Below, piece after piece: positions 44,301-54,483 of a DNA stretch of 64,000 bases. How positions within the stretch are numbered: position 1 is the first letter of the stretch; the number at the start of each line of letters is the position of its first letter. The notes beneath the pieces were generated by a model. The model saw only the letters and a list, made by a program, of their open reading frames with translations. It had not been told where the DNA came from and ran no database searches. This DNA comes from Myrica gale (taxonomy: Eukaryota; Streptophyta; Magnoliopsida; Fagales; Myricaceae). The DNA is taken from positions 26,189,271-26,253,270 of the forward strand of contig OZ005608.1 in assembly GCA_963930655.1 (NCBI GenBank), given 5' to 3'. The translations under genes were made by a program, and so were the position numbers.

Positions 44301-47300
44301 GACCCAGACTAGGGTCAAACAGAAGCTTGGAAACCAACACAGTCGTAAAAAAAGATATTCCAATAAGGTGAAAGAGAACCAGAATGCTTGCATTGAAGCA
44401 AATGGTGTTAAGAGGGCCACAGAATCCTTTCATGACAGGTTCAGCAAACCAAAAAAGGGGAACCCTAGTTTCTCAGGGAGGGAGTCCAAGCCTAACAATA
44501 TTGTCTCCAATATCACTTCCTTTATTCCACTTGTTCAACAAAAACAAGCAGCTGCAGTTGTCACAGGTAATTTCCTCTTCTTCTTTTTTTCATGAACAAT
44601 CACCGACTTTTATTTGCAAGTGGTTACCCAAAAACCATGGATATCCTTATGTTTCTGATGTGTCTGGACACGTCTCCAGATGCTTGAAGTTAATGTAAAA
44701 AAAATTCCAAATTGATTTTGATATGGATCATTTACTGGTCCATTGACCAGCAATTTCATTTTAGTCACTTTAACCATGACCATAAAAAGTCCCAAGTTTT
44801 TAGTTTGAATTGCCTCATTGAACTAAATTTGTGTGGTCAATTTGTAGCTGGTGTTTTTATTTCCTTAACAAAGCAATGCCATCAAAGTCAGATTGTTTTG
44901 TATCTGCTTCTCTTGATTCTCTGGAACTGAAGTGCTGTTGCTAAGCTAGCTCTCTCTCCCTGTTATCTGTTCGTGTCCTATGATGCTTCGCACATACCGG
45001 AACTCAGACTATGTAGAATCCTTTGCATTAATCATTAGGATAGCAGTGCATAGGCTTGAAAATTTTCAAAGTAAATTGACGTTCAAGGTAAGTTGGAACA
45101 GAATTGATGCTAATATAAGTAGCTGGAAAGATCGACTCTGTTAATGTTTGGAAGCATCTGTGGGACCAAGGAATGAGATCATGAAACTTTCAAGGAGCCC
45201 TGGATGAAGTGATTGGAACATTTTAAAAAATGCCCGGCGTTAACCTTGAGTTTGCATTGAAAAAAATGGAATTTGCACTTCATACGTCATAAGGACAAAA
45301 GTAGAATGATGATATCTAACTCATGGTGCCATGACCTGACAGGATGGCTAAATAGACATGATTGTAGGGAAAAGAGGAATCGCAAGAGGGATTTATTTTT
45401 GAATTTGAAGGAGTTCAAGCAGGGCTTGTTGATTATGAGAAAGTATGCCGAAGCTGGAATTAGCCCTTCTTATTCCTTATATGCCTTGTGATGTTTTCCT
45501 TTATCCATGTCTCTGAGAACATGGTTGGAATGAGATTCTCTCAGTTGGTTGATTCTAGCCAGTCTGTTTGTTGAAGATTCAGTTTTTCTCCTTTTCTAAT
45601 GGTGATATGTCATTGTGAGACTTCTTGTGCTCTCTTGTAGGGAAGAGAGACATCAAAGTGAAGGCCCTGGAGGCTGCTGGGGCAGCAAAACGTCTTGCAG
45701 AGAAGAAAGAGAATGAGCGTAAAATGAAGAAGGAAGCTTTGAAACTTGAGCGAGCCAGATTAGAGCAGGAAAATTTGAGGCAGCTGGGTTTACAGAAGAA
45801 AAAGAAAGAAGAAGAACAGAAGAAAAAAGAGGCCGATATGGCAGCAAAGAAAAGGCAGAGGGAAGAAGAAGAAAGGAAAGAGAAGGAGAGGAAAAGAAAG
45901 CGTATTGAGGAATCACGAAGGCAGCAGCGTGAACATGAGGAAAAGTTATGCAGTGAGAAGGATGAGAAAGAATTGAAATACCGAGCCACGGTAAGCTGCA
46001 TTATGTCATATGCAATATATGATTCTATCTGCTTGCTTTTTCAGGAATAATATAAATCATCCCTCTTCTGCTATAGGACATGAGAACATATGAGAAGAAG
46101 GAATATAAGGATGAAACGGTTAAGCGTAAATATACAGAAAAAGTCAGGGAAGCTGACAATCTTGGGAATGTTTCAGAAACTGAACCGAGGACTACCAAGG
46201 TTCCATCAAGTGAAGCCAGAAAAGCAAGCAGTCTCCTTGATGCTTCTGAGGCTTTGAATGATGGTTGTAAAAATTCAAAAGTACAAGTTTTGCTTGTGTT
46301 TTCCAAAGAGTTTTCACTAAGGAGTTCATCACCTTTATATATCATGCAAGATGTGTGATAGTTGCATGTAGTTTTGAGGTGCAACATAGACAGAGTAAAT
46401 CTGTCGCCCATCTGCCACCAAATAAAAATGTTTGAATATAAGTGGTTTTGCATTCATACTTCGAGCTATGCATCTTTTTAGTTGGAAGGAGATCTAAGTG
46501 TATGGCAACCTGGACTGAGATTGCTGAAGCAGAGGGTTAAGATGAAATATTGGGTGAACACAATTGCCTTTGTTGTTATGGTTTGCACAGACGTTTAAAC
46601 AAACCTGTCAGGGCCTTATCATCGTTAGAGGATTTTATTTTTGTTGAAACTTTGCTGGCTTAATGCAATTCTTATTCTGAACCATCTTGCAGAAAGTTAA
46701 TTGACTTGAACCGTTCTTAAATATGTTGAACATATTTAATCTGCACGTGCAGCCTCATGCTGAAACTGACTATGTGGTTTTAGGGATTGAGCAATCTGGA
46801 CAAAGCAATAGAAAGTGACAACATGATTTCCTACACAAATAAAGACCTATCGTATGATATATCTCCATACAAAGGTTCAGATGATGAAGATGAAGAAGAC
46901 GATGATGTCCCAAACAGTAAATTTATTCCTTCATGGGCCAGGTGCGTAACTCCAATGTGTCATCTTAACTGAAAGATGATCAGCAAACTTAAAAGGAAAC
47001 AAATCCCTTGACATGCATTTGCACCCGACCGGCCCAGTACTGATATTGCATAAGCACTTCTCCTTTTAGAATGAATGCGCTTGATATGTGCAGCCTTTCC
47101 TTTCGGGCTGTGTTTTCTTGCGAAAAGCATGTAATTTGTGGCTTCTTTGACCTCTCGTTGCGGGCCTTAACAAAGCATTGACAAATTTTTTGTTTGGTTT
47201 CTTCAGTAAACATTGCGTGGCTCTAGTTATTTCTTCCCAGCAAAGAGTAGACCCGGAAGCCATTTTCCCCCTAGAGAGCTTCTGCAATATAACTGAAGGT

Positions 47301-47425
47301 AACTTGTTTTTTTCCGAAACTAGATTAAAGGTATGGCTGCGCTATTCTAGACTCAAAATCGCATATTTTCTTGTCCAGTTCTATTGCCTAGGAAGCATCA
47401 GCTAAAGCCGTCGGCTAGAGAATGA
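38305..47425 (+). CDS. WYR: WYRD, plant inner centromere protein (INCENP), 8 exons
   Basis: INCENP scaffolds the chromosomal passenger complex and activates Aurora kinase; Arabidopsis WYR is needed in gametophytes and embryos. Exons: 38305-38488, 39174-42250, 43228-44566, 45641-45990, 46077-46280, 46784-46941, 47207-47298, 47379-47425; all GT-AG and in frame, 5,451 bp, 1,816 residues (Arabidopsis about 1,826). The N-terminus MSTIEKLFVQIFERKRGIID is conserved. A 1,400-residue Ser-rich, low-complexity middle includes SWFQHKRRKIEGRPTNFLS. Exon 4 encodes an E/K/R-rich single alpha-helix (about 1535-1650). The C-terminal IN-box is split over exons 6-8: SDDEDEEDDDVPNSKFIPSW, SSQQRVDPEAIFPLESFC, ITEVLLPRK. 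The 47-bp last exon was chosen because it alone continues as VLLPRK and then stops. The start ATG opens the conserved motif. Confidence 0.93.
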
Positions 47426-48858
47426 AAATGATGCTTATTTTTGCACTTCTTCAGTCATCTGTGGTGAGAGAATTTGTCAACAAAAGGTATATTTCCTGCA
47501 GATTTATTTTTCTTTTCCTTTCCAACTTGAATGTGAGGGGCGTCATGTCTGCTTTTAAATCTTGTCTCTGCACGCTATTTCACACATCCATGATAACAAA
47601 ATATTCAAGATAAATTATGAAGCAAAATTTTATTTTTATTGTTTCTGCAATTGGGTCTGGAAGTAATTATTGTGTATTTTGTGTGGCAGATTTCATACAA
47701 GAAAAGTTCAGAAGCAGGTGACTTCTTTCCAGCACAATTTAACTGAGGATCGCAGGACTTAGAAGTTGTACATACTCCTGTTGTCATTGTTATATGAGGC
47801 CTTTTGCAGCCTGACCATAATTTCTAGCCTCTGTTACCAATGGGAAGGGCTATTCCGGAGCTATTAGGCAGCTTATTGAAATGCCCAAGATTTTTTTTTT
47901 CTTTTGGGTAAGCCAAGCAAAATTTTTCATAGCTGCCAAATAGGCTAAAAGAATTCTGGCATTAGTCCTACTTCACTCCCCCCTCAGCCATGAACCTTAG
48001 TCGTAATAGTAAACCCTCAGAACCACCCTGCTATGACTTTTATAGACAACTGACCTTTAGATGCCACCTTCATCCATTGCTTCCAACAGTGGCTCATTCT
48101 CTGAGTCCAAAGCAGGTAGACATTATTATTCCACATGAAATTGTACAAAATGTGAGATTCTGTGAGATTCTATATGTATCCTGTAGTATCTTTCTTCAAT
48201 GGGAAATGAAATTTTATTTTCCTGAAATGTGCAAGTAGCCTCTGGTTCTTATAAATTCAATTGGGAACTTTTACTAGAGAGAAGGAATCTTTATTAGTTG
48301 GTCTGCCTGGTAAATAGGAAAAAGTTTTAAGTTTATGCTTTTCTCCCAGAAATCAACATTAATTAGTTGGTTTGGAGGCAATTTCATTTCTATATGCAGG
48401 AGACAGTGTTGGACTACAAGATGCCATTCTGGTCTTCTCTCACCGACCCAGTCTTGGACTGCTTGCTAGATTTTTTGCATCTGCAACGGCCATATGACGT
48501 GTGATTCTATATTATTACCCTCTAGAAAGCAGTGGATTTGGATAATGGACCCGGGGTCACATGTCCTACTTTTGTCATTATTGAATTCAACAAAGTTAGG
48601 CTGACCCAATTTTTAAAAGCTCACTATCATACTGCGAATCTTTCAGATTACCGTTTGAATTCCATCCGCTTTAAGAACTACCCTCACTCGAATAATCCTT
48701 TTGAGAAGCTTAAAAAAAGATGTGGAATTTAGTGCCACGAAATTCGCCACGTGGGGAAGGTACAGTACTGACAAATAATTAGAAAGAAATATTTAAGCAT
48801 TTTTTAAAAGCAGGGTGATGGAAGATATTTTTAAATAATATTTATTTTAATATCATAA
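47426..48858. other. WYR 3' region and spacer
   Basis: No gene recognised. Exon-like open stretches at 47472-47500 and 47692-47760 are flanked by AG dinucleotides but lack conservation. Presumed 3' UTR or spacer. Confidence 0.5.
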
Positions 48859-50400
48859 AAGGTACCTTAGTCATGTTGTACATATCGCTTTTCTTATCAA
48901 ATAAAAATTATTTTTTTAAAAAAATAAATAAAAAAACAGAATTTTTTATAATTTTTTTATTTGAATTATATAGTGCAATTCGAAGATACGACTTAATTAC
49001 ATAGTATAATTTGAACATAGATAAATACAACAAATAGATCTTTATTTATCTAATATTTCGGAGTATGAAAATTTTGAGTAAAATAAATATATTTCAAAAT
49101 TTCTAATATCTACGCATACACACTCAAACACAACTTAAGGTACCTTAGTCTTTTTTTTTTCTTGAAAAACAACTAATGTATTAAAAACTTGTAAACAAAA
49201 CGAAAATAAAGACAACAGGACGAACACAACAAAACAACAAAAAAGACAACAGGACAAACACAACCAGCAAGACCACCGAACGGATCAAAGAAACCACTAT
49301 AAACTCCATGCAGGGCAGAGAGAGTGGTGGCCTGACACAGTAGGCAGAGCTACTAGGACCTGAACAAGCCGGGAAAGAGCTATAAACAGCGCGTAGCAAG
49401 ACCCAACAAAGGGTCGGAAGAGAGCCACAAGGACTTGGATAATCCCACTGAAGGGTTGGACACACAACCACTAAACACAACAAACAACAAGCCCTAAACA
49501 GAGGGGCATGCCCAAACGGGCGAAAACACGCAACACAAGCCCTAAACAGAGGGGCTGAGCCAAACGAGCTAAAACTTAACATAAGCCCCGGGATAAACCG
49601 GGTAGATTCTGTCCAGAACGGCGGCACGTGGGTGACGGAAGGGATGAGCCACAGTGGGAAATAGAGAGCAAGAGCCCCACATTTCACACGGGAGGAGAAA
49701 AACTGGTTTCGGGGGACGAATGAGCATACACGCGCGACCGAAGAATTTGGCGCGTCAGATCCACTTTCAGCGCGTGGATCAAGACGCGCCGCTGGGTGAG
49801 GGATGGAGAAGACGTCCGACGAAGTGCGCTTCGTGCGGAGGCCGACTAGCCGGTGCGTGCATGTCCAAATGAGACGGAAACCGCCGAAACCCGCGTAAAC
49901 GCCACCTACAAGAAAAAACCAAAAATCCACCCAAACAAACAAACTCCATCCGACCGGACCAGAGAATAGGAGGGAAGAAGGAAGAGGGATAGGGATAGGG
50001 GAAAAGTCAAAGAAAAAAGGAGGAGGGGGATGGAGGAGCCGGAGCTCCCCCCTCCTCCGTAAGGACGCTGGCTATCGGGGGTAGGCACGCGGCTGAGAGA
50101 GAGAACAAAGAGGAAAGAGATATATGGTGGAATTTTAAGGTACCTTAGTCATGTTGTACATATAGGTTTTCTTATCAAATAAAAATTATTTTTTAAAAAA
50201 AGAATAAAAAACAGATTTTTTTATAATTTTTTATTTGAATTATATAGTGTAATTCGAAGATACGACTTAATTACATAGTATAATTTGAACAGAGATAAAT
50301 ACAACAAGTAGATCTTTATTTATCTAATATTTCGGAGTATGAAAATTTTGAGTAAAATAAACATACTTCAAAATTTCTAATATATACGCGTACACACTTC
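48859..50400. repeat. 278-bp tandem repeat whose second unit is split by a retroelement
   Basis: Unit A (48859-49136) begins AAGGTACCTTAGTCATGTTG and contains AATTCGAAGATACGACTTAA and CTAATATTTCGGAGTATGAA. Unit B repeats all of this with few changes: its first bases are at 49137-49150, then it is interrupted, and resumes at 50135-50400. The copies differ mainly in A/T-run lengths and scattered substitutions. Confidence 0.85.
49151..50134 (-). mobile_element. 984-bp poly(A) retroelement, LINE-derived or non-autonomous
   Basis: On the minus strand it has a GC-rich 5' portion with GGAGGAGGGGGGAGCTCCGG, a long body, and a poly(A) tail (T-run at 49151-49160 on the plus strand). TTAAGGTACCTTAGTC (16 bp) is duplicated exactly at 49135-49150 and 50135-50150. 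A 253-codon frame (49942-49181) runs through most of it, rich in Phe, Cys, Val and Ser, with no reverse transcriptase motif; I do not recognise it and it may be chance. A direct repeat containing CCCCTCTGTTTAGGGCTTGT occurs twice (about 49483-49560 region). Possibly an internally deleted LINE keeping 5' and 3' UTRs. Confidence 0.8.
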
Positions 50401-50473
50401 AAACTTTTCACAAACCCCAAAATTATAGGTATCCTATCTTATTCTTAATGCTTGACAACAAGGTGAGATCACA

Positions 50474-50664
50474 CGGGCGTTTGTTTGCCCAATTATTTGG
50501 GAGCCCAAAATTTTCACCCCACCAAACACATTTCACAAACTCCAATAAACTTCACACTTTTACACATACATTTCACAAACCCCAATAAACTTCAACATTT
50601 AAAAGATTCTCAAAATTTTAAGAATATTTCCCAAAATTTCGGTGAACAAACAACAAACAACACC
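50474..50664. mobile_element. Fold-back MITE, same family as 35920-36092
   Basis: Left GGGCGTTTGTTTGCCC, right (reversed) GGTGTTGTTTGTTGTTTGTT. Internal blocks CCCAAAATTTTCACC, a doubled CAATAAACTTCA(A/C)A unit, and CCCAAAATTTCGG pair across the centre. No target duplication was identified. Confidence 0.6.
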
Positions 50665-50750
50665 TAATTTAACTTTATGCAATGAGGCCAAAACTTTGAC
50701 TGAGTCTTTCAATTAGCCCAAGCTCAAACGGTGTCATTTCGTTACCATAC

Positions 50751-51122
50751 GAGAAATGCTTCAGCTCCCGATTGAATCCCGATGGGGTCCCGACGGATGA
50801 CGTGGACGAAATAAAATAATTCCTAAATGCGACCGGTTTGGCGCGCTCTCTGGGTATCGGGACGGGAATCTGCCGGCGGAATGAGAGGGCCAGAAAACTT
50901 CGGTCTGAGAGAGCTTGCTGGGAGAGGGCAATTCGTATTTAGGAATTCTTTCAGGGGATTTTGCGCGGAGGAGCGCTGGTTTTCATTTAGAGCCCAAACC
51001 GGTCCCGTGCGAAAACCGGTCGAATTTAGAGCCCAAACCGGTTGCATTTAGGAATTATTTTATTCCGTCCACGTCATCCGTCGGGACCCATCGGGATTCA
51101 ATCGGGAGCTGAAGCATTTCTC
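50751..51122. mobile_element. Young Mutator-type MITE 220 bp upstream of LecRK-S.7
   Basis: 372 bp with near-perfect terminal inverted repeats of about 80 bp, starting GAGAAATGCTTCAGCTCCCG at both ends. TTACCATAC is duplicated exactly at 50742-50750 and 51123-51131 (9 bp, Mutator-type). The GC-rich centre contains a doubled ATTTAGAGCCCAAACCGGT. The high arm identity and intact duplication indicate recent movement. Confidence 0.92.
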
Positions 51123-51343
51123 TTACCATACACCCCTCTTCATCAGATCTTGATGACCGTTACAGGCCCTAATATTCAACGATCAACGTCCCTCTCAAAC
51201 CGACCAACGCCGTTTAAACTACATTTTCCCACCCACGGCCACTTAGTCCTGGATAGAGGTCCTCTCTCTCCCCTTGTGTCTTCAAAAACCCATTTCTTTT
51301 TCTTCAATTTTGTTGGATGCTATTCATCTACTATTCCACAGCC

Positions 51344-53383
51344 ATGCCTCCAAGAAAGCTTCTTGTTTTCTTGGCATTTCTTGTTGTTCACTTCGCCACC
51401 TTCTCATACCCTTGTTTGGCTTCAGTCGACGAAGTGAGTTTTGATTTCCTTTCTTTCACACTCCGGAACTTCACTCTCCTCGGCGACTCCTACCTCCGAA
51501 ACGGCGTCGTCGGTCTCACCCGAGACCTCGGCGTGCCGTCTTCGAGCGCCGGGACCATTATCTACAACGAACCCATTACCTTCTTCGATTCGGAGTCCAA
51601 TATCACGGCTTCTTTCTCCACAAGTTTCTCGTTCTCCATCCCCAATCTCAATCCGGCCTCGTTCGGGGACGGATTAGCATTCTTTCTCTCGCCGGATAAC
51701 CAGACTCTTGGGAGCCCAGGAGGGTACTTGGGCCTTGTTAATTCGTCCCAGTTGACAAAGAACAAGTTCGTGGCAATCGAGTTCGATACTCGTCTCGATC
51801 CACACTTCAGTGACCCGAACGAGAACCATGTTGGGTTGGACATCGAGAGCCTTAATTCGATAAAGGCCGTCGATGCGATCTTGCAGGGGATTGATCTCAA
51901 GAGTGGGAATTCAATCACAGCTTGGATTGATTATGTGAACGATAAAAGAAACCTTACTGTATCTTTAAGTTATTCGAGCTTTAAGCCCGAACAGCCGGTG
52001 CTGAGTGTGGATATTGACCTTTCTGATTACCTCAAGGACGTTATGTATGTTGGTTTTTCGGCTTCGACTGAAGGGAGCACCGAGCTTCATTTGCTTGAGA
52101 ATTGGAGTTTTAGTACTTTTGGGTTCGTTCCAGCGAGACCAAGATCACGTCCTCATAATGTGTCTGATAGCTCGGTACCGGTGAAACCGGCCATTCCTGT
52201 ATCGAGTCCCAGTAATAAACACCACAACAGGCTTGGTTTCGGTTTTGGGATTGCTGGTCCGGCCTTCTTCTTCGTGGTTCTTGCGGTTTTCAGTTATGTT
52301 TCTCTTAGGAAATGGAGGGGCATCAGAACGCAGATGAGCTTCAAGGCAGAATTGCTTGCAGGACCAAGAGAATTTACTTACGGAGAACTAAAGTCAGCCA
52401 CTAGAGGATTTCATTCCAGCAGGATTATTGGCCACGGTGCGTTTGGGACAGTTTACAAAGCCTTTTTTGTGTCGTCCAAAATGGCAACGATTGCTGCTGT
52501 AAAAAGATCGAAACATTCCCACGAAGGTAAGACGGAATTCCTCGCGGAATTGTCTATTATAGCTGGTTTGAGGCACAAGAATTTGGTTCAGCTCCAAGGT
52601 TGGTGTGTTGCCAAGGGTGAACTGCTTCTTGTTTATGACTTTATGCCCAATGGGAGCCTTGACAAGGTTCTGTATCCAGAATCTGGTATAATTACTTTGT
52701 TGAATTGGTCCTCTAGGCTTAACATTGCGGTCGGATTGGCTTCTGCTCTGACATATTTGCATCAAGAATGTGAACAGCAAGTCATTCACAGAGACATTAA
52801 GGCAGGGAATGTGTTGCTGGATGCGAGTTTTCACGCAAGGCTGGGTGATTTTGGATTGGCGAAGCTCATGGACCATGACAAGAGCCCTACCTCGACACTT
52901 ACTGCTGGAACAATGGGATACCTTGCACCTGAGTATCTTCAGTATGGCAAAGCAACTGAGAAGACTGATGTTTTCAGCTATGGAGTGGTTATACTTGAAG
53001 TGGCTTGTGGGAGAAGACCAATTGAGAGAGAACCAGGCAGTCTCAAAATGGTGAATTTAGTCGATTGGGTGTGGGGATTTCATACTGAAGGAAAGATCAT
53101 TGAAGCAGCTGACTAAAGGTTGAATGGGGAGTTTGAAGAGGAACAGATGAGGAAGATGTTACTGGTGGGCTTGAGCTGCGCAAACCCGGATAGCTCATTG
53201 AGGCCTTCTATGAGGAGAGTCCTACAGATCCTCAATGATGAGGCGGACCTTCTGGCCGTGCCAAAGATTAAGCCTAGTCTCAGTTTTTCTTACGGCTTTT
53301 CTTTTACCCTCGATGACATTGTTTCAGAAGGTGAAGAAGAGCGCGAGACCCCTCTTTGTATGTGTGAGATTACAGTTGAATAA
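51344..53383 (+). pseudogene. LECRKS7: L-type lectin receptor kinase S.7 with a nonsense codon in the kinase domain
   Basis: LecRK-S.7 is a plasma-membrane receptor kinase needed for pollen exine formation in Arabidopsis and rice. A single exon encodes a signal peptide (MPPRKLLVFLAFLVVHF), a legume-lectin domain (about 25-265, with FVAIEFDTRLDPHFSDPNE and NITAWIDY-like segments), a transmembrane helix (about 300-322), and a kinase domain from about 350 with GHGAFGTVYKA, VIHRDIKAGN, LGDFGLAKL and TAGTMGYLAPEYLQYG. TAA at 53114-53116 follows IIEAAD, where relatives have Lys (or Glu in some). The frame then continues without change as RLNGEF, LLVGLSCANPDSSLRPSMRR and SEGEEERETP to 53383. Translation would stop at about 590 of 679 residues, losing subdomain XI with its conserved Arg. 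All else is intact, so decay is recent, or the stop is a base error or read through. ATG 51317 is an alternative start. Confidence 0.9.
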
Positions 53384-53835
53384 GGAAAGAGTTCGCTTTT
53401 TCTTTTGGAGAGCTTCTTGAATTGGTTGATTCTTTTATTCTTTTAGTTCTATTTTAGTGTTGTTCTGTAGTTCAGCAAATAGAGGCTGTAGGAGTTCATT
53501 GGCCTTAGTTCAAAACAATTCAATTGAACTATGTGGTCTCTGCTGTATCTTAGAGACAAAAGACTTCCATAATGTTTCAATTGTGTATTTTTTCTCAGCC
53601 GTCACCAATCTTACATATAACAGAAAATGCTCTTCCAAGATATTGTTTCTGATTTTATTTGGAGGATCTTATGGTTTTGAAATCGGATGATCTAAACTGG
53701 ATACAGATTGATCCATAAATGCTGCTCTGCCTCACGAACTGACAATGTAATTTTCTGTATATAGCTTTAGTTTATGCCATAGGAACTACGACTAAATTGT
53801 GAGTATAAACTATGAGTATAAGCTTCATATTTTGA
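53384..53835. other. LecRK-S.7 3' flank
   Basis: Presumed 3' UTR and spacer. Nothing else recognised. Confidence 0.5.
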
Positions 53836-53839
53836 AGAA

Positions 53840-54480
53840 AAATGGGCCCTCCCATAGGCCTAGTCCAGTTCGGACTAATTTAGTTCTTTTCTTGGGTCTT
53901 CCGGCGCCTGTCCGACCTCATTCCGGCAAACTTCCAGCATCTTCTCTCGGCCTTCCGGCGCCCTGTTCGGCATCACTCCGACGACCTCTCGGCATCTTCT
54001 CTCGGGCTTTCCAGCGCCCCTTCCGGCATTCCTCCGGCGACCTTCAGGTGATCTCCCCCATTCCGACGACCCTCTCCGGCCATCTTCAGCGCTTGTCGGC
54101 GGCCTCTCTCCGGTCAGATTCAAGCGATTGACCGCTCCTCTCCTGCCCGATTCCGGCCATCTTCCGACGACTATCCACCCTTCTTCGGCCATCCTTCGAC
54201 GCCAATTTTTTTCTTATGGGAAATTTCTTTTTGTAAGTCCAAACTCAACGTGTATCCATCTTGAGTTTGCGAGGGAGTATTAGATTTATTAGAGTCTCAC
54301 ATTGCTAAAGCAATGTGAGCTATTGTAATCAAAGACTTATAAAATAAAGTCTCTCTGTAATCTCATCCTTACATCAGTGAGTACACTAATCTGCCTAGTT
54401 AGGCCTTCGTACAGTGGATGTAGATCTATAGACCGAACCACTTAAATCTCGTGTCTCACTTCTCTCTCGTGACTAGACAC
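53840..54480 (+). mobile_element. Copia-type LTR remnant, with a GC-rich repetitive left part
   Basis: A polypurine tract, GAGGGAG (54271-54277), is followed by an LTR-like sequence starting TATTAGATTTATTAGAGTC (54278). It ends near 54480 after GTGGATGTAGATC and CGAACCACTTAAATC, features common in plant copia LTRs. To the left, 53890-54200 is CCGGC-rich, with a degenerate repeat of about 54 bp around CTTCCGGCGCC and GCATCTTCTCTCGG. No 5' LTR was found. The right end joins directly to kinase-coding sequence of the MIK2-like pseudogene. Confidence 0.6.
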
Positions 54481-54483
54481 GGT

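Noticed and set aside
47472-47760. Alternative last WYR exons at 47472 and 47692
   Set aside because: They keep frame but give sequences unlike WYR C-termini, whereas 47379-47425 yields VLLPRK and a stop.
49181-49942. 253-codon minus-strand frame as a secreted or membrane protein gene
   Set aside because: It lies wholly inside a poly(A) retroelement with target duplication, has skewed hydrophobic composition from T-rich DNA, and no family motif. Kept as part of the mobile element.
53890-54200. Pro/Ser/Arg-rich protein on either strand
   Set aside because: Open frames result from the CCGGC-rich degenerate repeat next to the LTR; no start context or family match.
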